NCBI GenBank assembly: GCA_029961685.1
Contig: JARWKL010000014.1
Location: 25,579,137-25,643,136 of the forward strand
Direction: 5' to 3'
Length of the DNA stretch: 64,000 nucleotides
Origin: Aristolochia californica
Lineage: Eukaryota > Streptophyta > Magnoliopsida > Piperales > Aristolochiaceae
The translations under genes were made by a program, and so were the position numbers. The notes beneath the pieces were generated by a model. The model saw nothing but the letters and a program-made list of their open reading frames with translations. It was not told the origin of the DNA and ran no database searches. Below, in pieces: positions 1-12,348 of this stretch (position 1 is its first letter; each line of letters opens with the position of its first letter).

Positions 1-575
1 AATGCATGTTTGACATGTCCCCATGGCAATATAATTTCCAACAACTAAATCCAATTTTTCATATAGTGGACAACCTTCCCGCCTATATTTATTGGCTTCT
101 CTGTGCTCCTACAAGAAAAGTTCTCTCTTAGAAAACTTAAAATCCTGATTAATAATGCAACAAACATAACTTTCTATGTTACATTTACTGACCTTGATGT
201 ATTCTTGCAACACTGTATTACTTACAATGACTCTTTGAGTTATTGGATTTCACCCAAAGCTACTAGAGTTGAGGCAAGTTTCACAATCTAAGAGGTTTAC
301 TTCCAAGTCCTCGTGCGGATTTTCAACTATTCAATCGTCTTTTTGTTCAATGTGTCGTCATTAAATTTTTTGACACACTCAATGAAAATTTCATGTTTCC
401 AAACTCCATTTGGCAATTTGTTACTCAAATTGACTTGCTCAATGAGCAAATCAAGCATTTTACTATCTTCCTCAAAAGTTCATGAGTCATATGTTCTCCT
501 GGAAGCTTCATCCATTATGGGCACACTTGCAATTTATAATGTAAATTGTTGTTTTTTAGGATTCTATGATAATAG
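1..575. other. unassigned flank, no gene recognised
   Basis: AT-rich sequence left of the first copia relic. Only short open frames occur (for example 103-291 and 313-618, plus strand), with no family motif, splice context or codon pattern that I recognise. It could be older transposon debris or ordinary intergenic DNA. Confidence 0.3.
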
Positions 576-576
576 T

Positions 577-851
577 GTATGTAATGTGAGGCGAAGGAAG
601 AAGACAAGAAGAAAATGAGAGAAGGAGAGAGGGACTATTTGGTTAGATGAGGAGAGTAGACACATTGGGAAAGAGAGAAAGGATTAGGGTTATAAGATCA
701 TCTCTAATCATCCTCTTTAAGATTTATTTACAAAGATCGAAAGCTAAATATTACATCCATGGCCTTCATCCTTATAAGTGAGGATAAAAACAAAAAATCT
801 AATAATCTTTTTATAATAATGCCAACCCAAGTTCACTCATATCTTCTAACA
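577..851 (-). repeat. copia LTR (3' LTR of minus-strand relic)
   Basis: Read on the minus strand, a purine-rich tract (TTGAGGGGTAG, just above 851) is followed by TGTTAGAAGAT, the usual polypurine tract/TG start of a copia 3' LTR. On the plus strand the LTR ends CTAACA at 851. The other end (about 577) is estimated from CT/GA-rich similarity to the LTR at 13865-14120 and is uncertain. Confidence 0.6.
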
Positions 852-2110
852 CTACCCCTCAAGCTGGTGGTGAGAAGACATTATGGATTCCTAACTTAGT
901 GCATATGGTGGTCAGAACTTTTGAGGTTACCTGGCTTTGTGAGTATGTCAGCAACTTGCTCTTGAGGTGAGACATGTTTAAGACATATAATGCTAATTTG
1001 TAATTTTTCTCTTTCAAAGTGGTAGAAAACTTCGATATGCTTTGTTCTTTTATGAAAGATTAAGTTGAAGGCAATATGGATGATCGCTTGATTATCACAG
1101 TGAAGTTCTATGAGATCTGTTTTATTGAATCCCAATATGCTAGGAGAGATCTAATCCATAGAAGTTCAATTATTGTATGAGCCATAACCCTTTATTTAGA
1201 CTCGACACTGGACCTTGCAGCAACATTTTGTTTTTTATTCTTTCATGTAACTAAATTACCTCCAACCAAAGTACAATACCCAAAAGTGGATTTTTTATCA
1301 TTTGGAGATCTAACCCAATCTGGATCACCAAAACTTTCAACATTAAGATGACCATGATATTTATATAAGAGATGCATATATTGATTAACAATACTAACTG
1401 CAAAGAAACTATTTGGTCTGGTCACAATAAGATAAATTAGCTTCCCTGTGACAACCCATCATTCCTGTATCCTTAAGTAAGTCAAATACATATATTTCTC
1501 TATGACAAAACAATATCCTGCTTGGACAGGAAGACTTCAATACCAAAAAAATATTTGAAGCATCATAAATCCTTTGTTTTGAATTCACTGCATATTTTGT
1601 GTTTAACTTGACTTATATTGTCTATGTCACTACTTGTCAAAATAATATCATCCACATACATAGCAAAATAACTCTTTTTGTAGTGTTCTTGACAAAGATT
1701 AAATGATCTGCAAAACATATGGTAAACCCAAACCAAAACATTGCATGACTAAACTTGTCAAACCAAGTACAAGGAAATTGTTTCAGGCCATATAAAGACT
1801 TCTGTAGTTTTTCACATTAAGCTGATAGATAGGCCACCAAGAATTAACAACAGATAATAATAAAACACATACCGAATTTAACTTCCATACTCCAGGAAAA
1901 AACCATCCTTGATTATTACTTAAAACTATACTAATGCAAGAAAGTTTATCTTCTTGGTCATTCATGTCCTTGAAATCGACGTCTCAATGCGACAAACCAC
2001 TCTAAAAGAAGGATAAGTAGTATACAAACCTTGCAACTATCAACAAAAACAATATCCCAACTTAAGATACTTCCAAATGGTAAGAATGTTGAAAATATTT
2101 GGACTTTGTC
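852..2110 (-). mobile_element. Ty1-copia pol relic (RT and RNase H)
   Basis: Minus-strand fragments of a copia polyprotein in the expected order. A reverse-transcriptase piece around 1965-1440 keeps an intact YVDD catalytic box (1647-1658, in context YFAMYVDDIILTSSD). An RNase H piece follows at 1425-1243 (DPDWVRSPNDKKSTFGY) and 1135-896 (HCDNQAIIHIAFN, FHKRTKHIEVFYHF, QVADILTKP). Stops and frame changes break the frame repeatedly and the upstream RT and gag-protease are missing, so it is a dead 3' fragment. It lies just upstream of the small membrane-protein gene on the opposite strand. Confidence 0.85.
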
Positions 2111-2453
2111 TTGTTAGAATTGCCTTGAATAAGTTGATCAATTGATCATCTTATATTTTCATTGCCAATTTTTTTTTACAAATAAAAATTGGAAGGAGGG
2201 TATCTTCTCTCCTTCGTTATTAATAGAGTCAGCCCCCTTAATGACGGGCATTATTCTGACAGATGCTGGGGCCGGCACCTGCGCTGTCGACACTCGGTCA
2301 CAAAGATCCGACGGTGACTATCCACTTGAATTACCTTCCCGTCGTTTCAAATTGGGGAATTAAAAGAAGCGGGCAGGCGTGTATCCATACAAAGTTATTC
2401 CTCGTTCCATAAAACACCTGACCAGGAAGAATCGGAAAGAACGAGCAAGAGAG

Positions 2454-3045
2454 ATGACCGTAAAACCGGAGTTGTCTAGATCGCTACGGCATCTCATCTT
2501 CTTCCTTTTGGTTTCTCTGCAAATTATCACAGGTTTGTGCCGATTCCTCTTTTCAGATCTCCGGAAAAACCTATTGTTCCTTTCATTTTCGTAAAATTCG
2601 ACGAAAATTCTCCGAGTCTTTGTGAATAGAACCACTCAATAGGACCTTGAGGGTCCAGTTCTTTTGAAATGTCAACCGAACTTTTATTTTCTTGTTGAGT
2701 TACCGTTCATTTTTGGTGAAAATCGTGGCGTATTTTGGTGAGAGTGTCTCTCAAGAAACTACAAAGCGATTCGGCTGAGATTGTTTTAGAATCATGGGGC
2801 TAGCTGTTTTTTCTCTCTTTTTTGTTTATCTATTTTTGTCCACTTTCCTGTTTAGGTTTGATTTCGGTTTCATGCATGAAAAGAGTACCATTATCTGTTG
2901 TTCTGTCTACTTTCGTGATATTGTCATCCTGTTAAAAGTTGCGAACAAATGAGAGGATAACCTCTCCTTGATTTATCCTTTACCTTTACTTGCCACCATT
3001 TTAAAGTAAAATTATAGAAAAATCAGTGGCAGCAGTCGGCCTTGT

Positions 3046-3076
<31 letters not shown>

Positions 3077-6000
3077 AATAGAATCAGTTAATCTTCTTCT
3101 TGTTAGTCACTGTTGCTTTTGACGTGTATTGATCATTCAACCTCATAGGGATATATGTTTATATGCATGCTTTATGCTCTTTCAATTCATGATTCGTGTC
3201 ACACGTTACTTTCAAATGCCATGAGGTTGATTGTACAATTTAAAAAACATTCCTGTGAAGTTGCAACTGCATAGTATGTTTAACTTTGATTAGTTGTTTG
3301 TTAAACCTTGCAAGTTGCAGTTGCAGTTGCAAAAGACTTTTACTTCCTACCGGTCTTTAGGCTTAGTTAACTGTAAACATAGAATTTGATCAACTCTGAT
3401 TAACGACCATGATCATGCTCATGCTAATAGCATGAGACCATTATTGAAGATAAACTAGATATTCAAAGCATGATTTTGATTATGATCAATGATTCAGATG
3501 AAGCTGATAGTACATGACCACTGTCAAAATCCAATTAGAGGAGAATTTCATAAGCAAAAAAGATGGCATATTGCCAACATGTAACAATGCTAGAGGTTGC
3601 CACCTAAGCAGAGGTGAGACATCATTGACACATGACACCTTTAGGAGAGGACAAATAAGGTGACACATGAAAGCTTAAAAGCACAAAAATGTTAGTCAAT
3701 TAATGACTTAATATGTTGATACATTCCCCATGGATTAAAAATGATCAAAGATGGAGAAGATAAAATGGAGGAGAAAAAGGTGGGTGGTTCAGCCACCCAC
3801 CATTGCCTTATGAATGGAGGCCAATTTTCTAGGAAAGAGAGCTTTTAGGGAAGAGAGGTGAAATCATTAGAGAAATTGCTAGAGCTAGAGATTCAGAAAA
3901 AGAGAAACTCTACAAAACCCACTTGAGGTCCAAAACCTAGTAAACCTAGAAACCCTACTAAAAATCCTCATAGAGTTTGCAACAAGTACAAAAGTTTTGC
4001 TGCAGCTCTATTGAATTTTTCTAAAGCTATTACGGAGCTTGCAACAAGCAAGCACTTTGCCCTGTTCTGTCATCTCTCCTTGGATCATCAAACGTAAGTG
4101 AGATCACAATTCCCTTGTTACACATCATAAAACGCTAGCAACAAGCACAAATCCCTAGCTGATCAAGTAGACCAATCTTGCCATTGGATCAGCTTTGTGA
4201 CCAACAAACATTGTTTGTGGATATCAAATAAAAGAACTCGACAGAGATCAGACCTCACATAACCTGAAATCTTGTAACTTTCCTTTGTTGTTGTACTTAC
4301 AATCGTGTCTTTTCAGGGATCAGTTCTTTTGTATGTCAACATTTTTGGATTGCTCAATGGGATATCTTTGCCTCTAATATCTTTCTCCACAAATTCTAGA
4401 AAAAAAATCAGCCCTAAAATCATGGCATCTTATGGCACAAATAAGTTATGATCTCAAGGTCACAAACTTAGATCTAAGCTTGCCAAATCCAGAGAAAGCA
4501 AATCCAGTTGGCACCCATCTAAGTAAAAGGAGGTAATCAGACACACATCATGGAGCTGCCAAAGCCAAACAAAGTAGATTCAGTTGCTGCCCATCCAAGT
4601 CAAATGAGGTTACTCAGACACACAACCTGTCACTGTGCTACCAAAGCAAAACAAAGGGGTTCCTTCAAGCACTACATTAGCTACTTAATCTGGTCGAGTC
4701 ACTCGATCAATGAGGAAGAATCTACCAATGCTGCAACTATACCCTAAAATGGAAGAAAACAAAGAGTTCAAGGCTTCTGAATGTGCAAAAAATATTGTAT
4801 ACCATGCTAATCTTGGGGCAACTATGTTTGTAGCAACTATAGATGAATAACTTCACCTTGACGTTCTATCAAAAAATCTCTTTCATCCTTCAAGCCCCAC
4901 AATGGTGTAAGTAATGGTCAAGCAATATGAGGGGCATTGTAATAGTTTTTTTCTCAGAAAGATGCAAAAAATACTGCAACTTGCCATAACAAACATCTCT
5001 AAAAGTAAGTGTATACGTTATAGTGGGACAAGCGTAAATCTTGGAGGAGCAAGTTGTAGAGGTATAAGAACCGATGAAGGAAAGGGACGAGAACATTAGG
5101 GCAAGAGATCGTCAAATTGTGCAACTCTATCCTAAATTGAGGCATTGAAGATAAATCTTGGAGAATCTTCTCATCCCAAAGATCCTCTTCCAGAAGACAT
5201 ATTTTTGTTCCAACAACAAGTGAACAAGTTCTTCAACTCGTAGAGGGAGGCACCTTATTAATGGACTTTTTCAAGTCAATAATTTAAAATGTTGTTCAAA
5301 ACCTGCAATTGACAAATGGTGCACAATGAACGTCCCAAGCTTACATTAGGTCTTACAACAAAAGAATTCAAGCCTTGTGAATGCCACTCGAGTACAAGTT
5401 GCCAAAATTCCAACAATTTGATGGAAATTGCAAACTAAAACACCATGTTCCCATTTTAGTGAAACTTTCAACAATGCCATAACAGATGGTGACTTATTGG
5501 TGAAGCAGTTTAGCTGTTCACCAAAGGGAAACACCTTTGAATGGTTTGTTGAATTGTCTCTAAAATCAACCAATGGTTGGCAACAACTTGAAAATGAGTT
5601 CCTAACTCGGTTTTACAACACTTGTCGCAATGTCACTTTATTGGAACTCACCAATGTCAAGTAGTGAAAGGATGAAAAAGTGATTGATTATATCAACTGT
5701 TGATGGAACTTGAGCTCGAACTACAAATATAACACAAGTTTCTCAACTGATATGGAAATTAAAATGTGCACTAAAGGAATTTGATTGAGATTTGCTCTAT
5801 TTTTTCATAGTAAGAAGTTAAAAGATTTCCAAGAGCTAGCAACAAAACTACAATATGGAGATGTTGATTACTTCAGAAGAAAATGACAACATGCCAATTT
5901 TGAATCCCAAAAGCCAGAGAAAGAGTCAAAACTTGATGTTGAGACTATTTGATGAAGCTCATGTTGTTTGCATAGCAATTGCACTAAAAGTTGTCTTCCC

Positions 6001-9000
6001 TAGATCGGTTTGTTAGGAATTAGACGCCCTAATTTAATACTAATGAGAGCAATAATAATTGCAGAAAAAGAAATAATCAAGCACAAAAACACAAGATTTA
6101 TACAGGTTCGCCTCAAGGTGAGACTACGTCCTATCTCCCTGCAATCTCTCATTGTTTGGGACAGTCCTCCACCATGAAATTCAGCTCTTTGTAGCTTTTT
6201 AATATAATTCAGCACTATTTTAAAAAAAAAAGTTGTTTTCTCTAGTAAAGCAAGTCTTGGGTGGGCTAAACTTCACTCTGTAGGAAAGATGGGGAAAGAA
6301 ATATCCTTTCTACATGAGGGCATTCTTGAAATGCTAAAATTACTTCTTGAACAAAAGGTGATAAATCTTCCAAGTCCTAAGCTGTGATGAGAAGTTGGTA
6401 GAACAAATGGTCCATGATTTTACAAGTAAAAAATAATTGGACATCCGACAAAAGAATGTTTTTCACCTTGAAAGAGAAGATCCTTGAGCTTATTGAACTA
6501 GGTGTAATAATCCTTAATTCGTTGGATGAATGAGCAACTTCAAACTTTGTCACAAGTCTTTAAAATGATAGTGGTGAAGACACACAACTCGAAGGCCAAG
6601 AAGTCAGCTTCCTCTACCAAAGATCAAAAAACTCTATGACAAGTTCAAGCACTTTGTGCATCTTATTACAAAAAAAAAAGTTCAAGCACTTTGATCATAG
6701 CTTCTTTCAAAATTGCCTTGGGACATCTAAACCAATAGCGGTGGAAAATCTAGACTTACTTTTTTTCAAAATGCAAGTTTGTCCAAAATAGAAAGCAAAA
6801 GGCAAAACAAACTTATTCCTTGCCAAAAGCCCAATAGGAAGCTTCCATGAAGGCAAGTTTAGAAGTAATCTTCGCTGTTGTTTGTCACACTTGAAGAATT
6901 TGTGCTAAAATAACTTAGAGCATGTATATTACTAAATCAAAATCAGTGCAACTCGAAGTCACTATAGGAAGTCTATTTCAGTGCACATTACGTGGGGGAA
7001 AAAATTCCTCCAAAACTTTAATTCTAACAAATTTAAGGGCAAAAAGAAGTTATCTCTAAAACTCTAGGAATCAGATATGGGGGTTAGAAAATTGCCCTCG
7101 AAATCCAAATTTCAAGCCAATCTAGGGTACACGGTCGTCCCCGAAATCCAACAAACCAAGGGGGAAATTTGTCCAAAATATTAAGAAAATTTGGGAGGAA
7201 AAAGTTGACCTCAAAATCCTAACTTCAAGCAAATTTGAGGGAAGAAGATTGTCCTCAAACTTGAAAGAAACCTGGGGCCAAAACTCCTCCAAAATGTCAA
7301 ACTATCAACAAACTCAGTGGCAAAAGCATTGTCTTTCCAATCCAAGATCCAAGCACCTTGGGGGTGCAAAACTCCTCCAAAATCCAAGTCTTAAGTAAAC
7401 TTGGGGGCAAAACGTTATCCTTGAAACTCCAAGCTTCAAACAAATGGGAAAAACATTCTTTCAAGTATTTAAGTTCACTCAAAACTTTGATATCTGAATG
7501 TATTCAAGGGTAGGAAATCCTCTTGAGTCTTCCACCATGCAAATCTTCGTGGTGATCAAGGACAAAAAGTCATCTTTTACAAACTTCAGCAAATTTTTTT
7601 CGCTACCTTGAAACATAAAAAAATGAAAAAATGATTTTGTTGAACTGCCTCATAACTCTAAAAGCCTACAACAAGCTCTAGCAGAGCCCATCTCGTTGCT
7701 CAGGGGCACCAAAAATATGATTTCACTAAAATACCTTGTAGCTGGAAAAGCCGACTACAAGTTTTGGCAAAATTTGTTATGCTACTCAAATTAGGCAGAC
7801 TTCTTTGCTCGGCTTGTACCGCCCACATCCTTTGGTGTATTTGGAGGGAATGAAATAACTGTAGATACAATTGCAAGTACTACACGACCACTATCAAGGT
7901 CATTTCCTACTCCATTGGTCTCATTTCCACTTGGCTGCACACTAATAAGGAATTTGATTGCTTGAAGAATGTCCCTCTTTGCACCAATTGGCGTGCGATT
8001 GCCCTCATGTTCATTCCCGCCTCGCCTCCCATGGTTGCATGCTGGCAATCCTTAAGCTCCCATGACAAGGGCTACGAGGGCTACTCTGCCAAAACCCGTC
8101 ACCTCCCTTGACGAGGGCTACCTTAAGCTCAATTTTGATGGCCATGCTATTGGCAATCCGGGGGTGATGGTTTTTGGCAAAGTATTATGGGATTTTGATG
8201 GTACTCTTTTCATCTCATATTTTGGACCTTTGGGTATTGCAGACTCTACCACTATTGAAATTTTTGTGCTTCTCCACGACCTTCACATTTATCACGATCA
8301 TTTTAGAAGCCCCTCATCATTGAGAGACTCTAAGGTGGTCATTGGTTGGTGTTCTACTCCCTCGTCACCCCTTTGGCGTTATTGGGGTACTTTCCTGGAT
8401 ATTTTGGATCTCTCTTCTTCGATTTCATGTATTTGGTCTAGTCTACCCTGTTACGCTAATTCTATTGCTGACTCTTGTGCTAAGCTTGGAACCTCCCTCC
8501 AATATCTTATTGTAAGGGGAGGTCTTCCTTAATGTATATATACATATATATATTTTTTTTTGCAATAAAATCATCACTTTTTCAAAAAATTATCAAGCTA
8601 GTAAAAAGACTAGGTTGTGTTCACTACCAAAACCAAGATTTGAATAGTACTAAGACGAGCTATAGGAGAAAAAGTGTTAAAGACATCTAAATCGTATGTA
8701 TGAGTTATCCTTAGCCACCAACCTTGCTTTATATCGTTCCATAGTGCACTCAATATTGTACTTAATTGTATAAACTCATCTACAACTAATGACAATAGCC
8801 CCAAGAGGCAAATTAATCAAGATCAATGTTTTGTAAGCAACCAAGGCATTCATTTTCTCATCCATGGCCTTTTCCACTTGGGTGAAGTTAAGGCATCCTG
8901 CACTTTAGTAGGAAATAAAAATACTTGACAAAGACAAGGCAATGATCTATATTGAGGAAAAAAAATCAAAAGACACATAACAAGAAATTGGATGTTGGGT

Positions 9001-12000
9001 TTCGGATTGTTTGCCTTTCCTAAGGTAAATAGGAAAATCAAGGTCATTCGCAATTGGTTTTGTAGGCATGGAGGTGGATGGTGGGGGCAATAAAGGATTG
9101 GGAGTCATTGTTACCTGTCCTTGGTCCTTCATTGGTGATGGATGTAGACATACATACCTAATTTAATACGCTTGTAATGACTTCAGTTGTCATGGGGTGG
9201 ATTGCTCCTTGGGACATCTGTGACAAAAAATAGGTATGAATTATTTAAGAGATAGATTACTTTGGGAAGGAAAGATATCAAAAGACGAAAATTAAGGTGG
9301 ATCCTCAAAGAAAGTGATACAACAAAGACATAAACTTTGCGAGAAGTAGGATCATAATATTGATGTTGGAATACACAAGAAAAACCCAATGAGTAGCTTG
9401 AAGAGACAATTATCAATATGAGGACCAACATGATGAATAAAATAAATAGATCTAAAAACTTGAGGAGGTAAATCAAATAGCTTACAGTCTGGCTTCAAAA
9501 TAAGCATAGGGACACGACCACCTAACATAGAAGAAGATATTTTATTATTTAAATAGCAGGATGTGAGAATTACATCTTTTACGACCACCTAACACAGAAG
9601 AGGATATTTTATTATTTAAATAGCATATGTCACATTCTTTGAAGATGTGCCATATTTTATGGCCAATTTCTGCTGGTTTTACACCTTTTGTAGGTGTGCC
9701 CAAGCCTAATGTGCCAATGGATTACTAGCTTTTGCTTGATGAGACTCCTCCCTATTTGGCTGTTGACCAACTACCTGTGGAGCCTTTTGATGTCCTTGAG
9801 GTATTTTCTCCTCCCTCTCACCAGTGCAGTTTGGACCACCATCTGATACTCGTCCCATTACTTTTCGTAAAGAACCCCATTCCACTACTATTAGACGTCC
9901 ATCCTCTTCTCATCCCATCTCCAATTATGTATCCACTCACCATTTGTCTCCTAGTTGTGTTTCCTTCTTATCTGTAGTATCATCCCCTCATATCCCTGAT
10001 AGTTATACAAAGGTTTTCATTGATTTGAGATGTAAAACTACCACGGATGAAAATATCAGAGCCATGTACAAGAATTCTACTTGGGAATTTACATTTCCTT
10101 CATCATCCAAAAAGTAGTTGGTTATATACAATCAGTATAATCCTGATGGCACAAATGCCTGGTATAAAACAAGGTTATACTCAAATCATATCGTATTGTC
10201 TAAGATGAGACATTCTCCCTGGTGGCAAAAATGAATTTCGTTTGTGTTCTTTTTCTCTGGCCGCAAATTTTAAATGGGTCATATATCAGTTTGATGTTAA
10301 GAATATTTTTTTAAATGGTGATCTGCTGGAAGAGATCAATATGAGTCAACCACTTGGTTATGTGGTTGATAAGAAGAAGGTATGTGGATTGGAAAAGGCT
10401 ATGTACGGGCTGAAACAATCCCCCTGTGCCTGGTTTGATAAGTTCACCACTATAGTAACTCGGCTTGGGTTCAAGTGATGCAAAAGTGATCACTCGGTGT
10501 TACAAAAAACACCATACATGGAAAAATTCTCATGGCTGTATATGTTGATGACATTGGCATTACTGGTAGTGACCTTAATGGGATTCAACAAGTTAAGGAC
10601 TAGAACAAAGAGTTTCAGACCAAAGGCCTAGGACTTCTCAAATACTTATTGGGTTTAGAGGTCCTTCAATCTAGTTACGACAATTGTTCTGTTATAGAGG
10701 AAATATATACTCGATCTTTTAAAGGAAACTTGGATGCTTGAGTGTAAACCAGCTGATACACCTATAGAACCAAATGTTCGACTATGTGCGGAAACTGTTA
10801 GTGATGTTGATATTGGCAGGTTTCAACAGTCGGTTGGGAAGCTGGTTTATCTCATAGTTACGAAATTTGATATATCATATTCAACCAGTGTTATCAGTCA
10901 ATTCATGCACCAACCTCAACAGTTCCATTGGATGGTCTTGGAGAGAATTCTTCGGTATTTGAAGAAAAATCCTGGTCAAAGATTATTTTTTAAATCTCAT
11001 GGAAATACTGATATTGAGGGTTTTGTAGATGGAGATTGGGTGGCTCTCCAGATGATAGAAAGTCCACCTTTGGATATTGTACGATTGTAGGAGGTAATTT
11101 GGTCACATGGAGGAGTAAGAAATAAAATATTATAGCAAGGTCAAGTCTTGAGGCCGAATACAGAGTTATGACACATGCAATAAGTTATTATGGTTTAAAT
11201 CCTTCATGACCGAGCTCGGGTTCCAAGCAACTAAGTCTATGTAGATTCACTGTAATAATCAGGCAGCCATTCATATTGTAACCAACCCTGTATTTCATGA
11301 AAGGACTAACACATCGAGATAGATTGTCACTTTGTTTAGGAAAAGTTATAAGCAGGTATTATTTCAATGCAATACATATTCTCCAAGAACAAATTAGCAA
11401 ATGTCTTTACAAAGGTTATTGCTGCAAAGTCTCTCTCTGATACATATTCCAAGCTGGGAATATTTGATGTTTTTTCACTTGTTTGAGGTGGTATTCTATG
11501 TAAGTAAATGAAGGAGTGGCACAAGGTGTAATTATGCTAAATTTTGAGTTCCTTTTTTCCTTACATGTATTAGGGCTTCCAGCCCTCCCATCTATAAATA
11601 ATGAAGTAAGGGAGAGAGCCATACACATGCTCTCCTTTTCCCTTTAAGAAAACCCTAATCTTCTCTAGGTCGTCCCCTCTCTCTCTTGCCTCTTTTGCTC
11701 TCCTTTCTCTCTTCTACTTCTCTTCTCTTCTTCTTTTCAACCCTAGTCTTCTAATGATGAAACCCTAGAATTTAACATGCATGTTTGCGGAACTGACACT
11801 GCAGTTCCTTTTCAGAGAATCTGTAGGACCTGCTCCTTGTTCATATATTCATCACATTTTTTTTTACAAAAGGACCAACATTAGCCTTGTTAAAAATAGA
11901 TCACTTTCACATTAGTTTTGGTATGGATTAGATGGTGCATAAGCATATTCTCTTATCATACTTTAGGGTATTGTCTTGCATATGTTTCTGACCAGGAAAA

Positions 12001-12348
12001 AAGTATATATGTTTATGTTCTCTTAGGTATTAAATACTTCACTTGACTGGAGTTCTTTACTTATTGATTTGTACATAGATTAACACACTCTTATCTATCT
12101 CCATAGGCTTGTCTGGGAACCCTTCAACTTCTAAAGACGGGCAAAATGCTGGGAGAACTCCTCCTCCTAAGAGCAACAAGGGGCTAAACGTATTAGTCAT
12201 TTGCCTTGGACTGTTAGCAGTTGTGGGGTTTTCAGTATTCTTGTTCAAGATATGGCAGAAGAAGAAAAGAGAGGAACAACATGCTCGTCTTTTGAGACTG
12301 TTTGAGGAAGATGATGAACTCGAGCTTGAGCTTGGTCTTCGAGATTGA
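2454..12348 (+). CDS. small single-pass membrane protein, 106 aa, two exons
   Basis: Exon 1 is 2454-2532 and exon 2 is 12107-12348; the intron has GT at 2533 and AG at 12105-12106 and splits a Gly codon. The 106-residue product starts MTVKPELSRSLRHLIFFLL, a basic start plus hydrophobic run (residues 13-26) that reads as a signal peptide or signal anchor. A polar Ser/Pro/Lys-rich loop follows (about 28-51), then a transmembrane helix (about 52-72, LNVLVICLGLLAVVGFSVFLF), a basic stop-transfer KIWQKKKREEQ, and an acidic tail (FEEDDELELELGLRD). Exact in-frame joining, charge layout and conserved splice sites argue for a real gene. I do not recognise a named family and assign no function. The intron is 9,574 bp and full of transposon relics. 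An alternative is that each half belongs to a different transcript, which I think unlikely. Confidence 0.72.
3047..3076. repeat. (TA)n(TG)n microsatellite
   Basis: A TA dinucleotide run passes directly into a TG run of about nine units, inside the large intron of the 106-aa gene. Confidence 0.95.
3480..5290 (+). other. probable Ty3-gypsy LTR/leader debris
   Basis: This non-coding stretch lies directly upstream of a plus-strand gypsy gag relic. It has the look of an LTR plus leader (GA-rich exon-like block at 3770-3990 and AGAACC/CAACAAG repeats), but I cannot find clear TG...CA ends, a primer site or a second LTR copy. Short open frames here (4550-4747, 4890-5099) have no recognisable family. 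Confidence 0.3.
5380..6990 (+). mobile_element. Ty3-gypsy gag relic
   Basis: The plus strand encodes a retrotransposon gag domain. At 5428-5664 it reads GDLLVKQFSCSPKGNTFEWF ... WQQLENEFLTRFYNTCRN ... LLELTNVK, then KVIDYINCWWNLS and KDFQELATKL at 5665-5860. After a roughly 220-bp interruption, 6230-6500 gives VVFSSKASLGWAKLHS ... EGILEMLKLLLEQK and a zinc-region-like GHPTKECF. Several stops and shifts show it is dead. No protease, RT or integrase was found downstream, so it is a truncated or non-autonomous gypsy. Confidence 0.75.
6000..6225. repeat. LTR-like insertion within gypsy gag
   Basis: A block that does not continue the gag frame separates the two halves of the gypsy relic. It contains a phrase (ATTTATACAGGTTCGCCTC, then GACTACGTCC) resembling LTR termini seen in plant copia elements. 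No target duplication could be fixed. Confidence 0.35.
7040..7500. repeat. degenerate tandem repeat, about 50-60 bp
   Basis: A loosely repeated phrase, roughly CTCCAAAATCCAAGCTTCAAG then CAAACTTGGGGGCAAAA, recurs six or more times with drift. This kind of array is common between the coding region and 3' LTR of gypsy elements, which fits its place downstream of the gag relic. Confidence 0.6.
8062..8580 (+). mobile_element. LINE 3' end with RNase H domain
   Basis: A continuous plus-strand frame (8062-8532) carries a plant LINE-type RNase H: LKLNFDGHAIGNPG near its start (catalytic Asp in NFDG), GTLFISYFGPLGIADSTTIE (Asp and Glu ligands), and ANSIADSCAKLG near the C-terminus. It ends in an AT-rich TATATA/poly-T tract at 8533-8560, as expected of a LINE 3' tail. 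Upstream LINE reverse transcriptase was not recognised, consistent with 5' truncation. The frame is nearly intact, so the insertion may be younger than its neighbours. Confidence 0.7.
8600..9640 (-). mobile_element. Ty1-copia relic, minus strand
   Basis: Reading leftward: an integrase C-terminal/linker piece around 9588-9183 (PPQVFRSIYFIHHVGPHIDN is only weakly like the copia core), a Pro/Thr-rich linker at 9132-8947, and an RT start at 8804-8610 (WNDIKQGWWLRI ... FNTFSPIARLSTIQIL, the copia TFSPVARLSTIR motif). Stops and shifts are frequent. It abuts a plus-strand copia relic at about 9.64-9.66 kb, back to back. Confidence 0.65.
9514..9625. repeat. 44-bp direct duplication, period 67
   Basis: ACGACCACCTAAC...TTATTATTTAAATAGCA occurs at 9514 and again at 9581 with a few substitutions. 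It lies at the junction of the two oppositely oriented copia relics. Confidence 0.8.
9660..11777 (+). mobile_element. Ty1-copia relic with 3' LTR, plus strand
   Basis: The plus strand carries the linker before RT (from about 9670), RT at 10000-10730 with YQFDVKNIFLNGDLLEEI, KAMYGLKQSPCAWFDK and an intact YVDD at 10541-10552, then CKPADTPIEPN and VGKLVYLIVTKFDISYS (10734-11090), and RNase H at 11100-11470 (NNQAAIHIVTNPVFHER region). The 3' LTR is about 11498-11777: TGTAAGTAAATG to GAATTTAACA, with a TATAAAT box near 11594 and CT-rich U5. Its end closely resembles the LTR of the copia at 35726-43840, so they are probably related. There is no 5' LTR or gag. It lies in the intron of the 106-aa gene. 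Confidence 0.82.

Noticed and set aside
3047..3076. Possible regulatory Z-DNA or telomeric repeat
   Set aside because: It is an ordinary TA/TG microsatellite; no telomeric units are present.
7791..8048. 85-codon minus-strand frame next to the LINE
   Set aside because: Antisense to likely LINE/gypsy debris with no recognisable motif.
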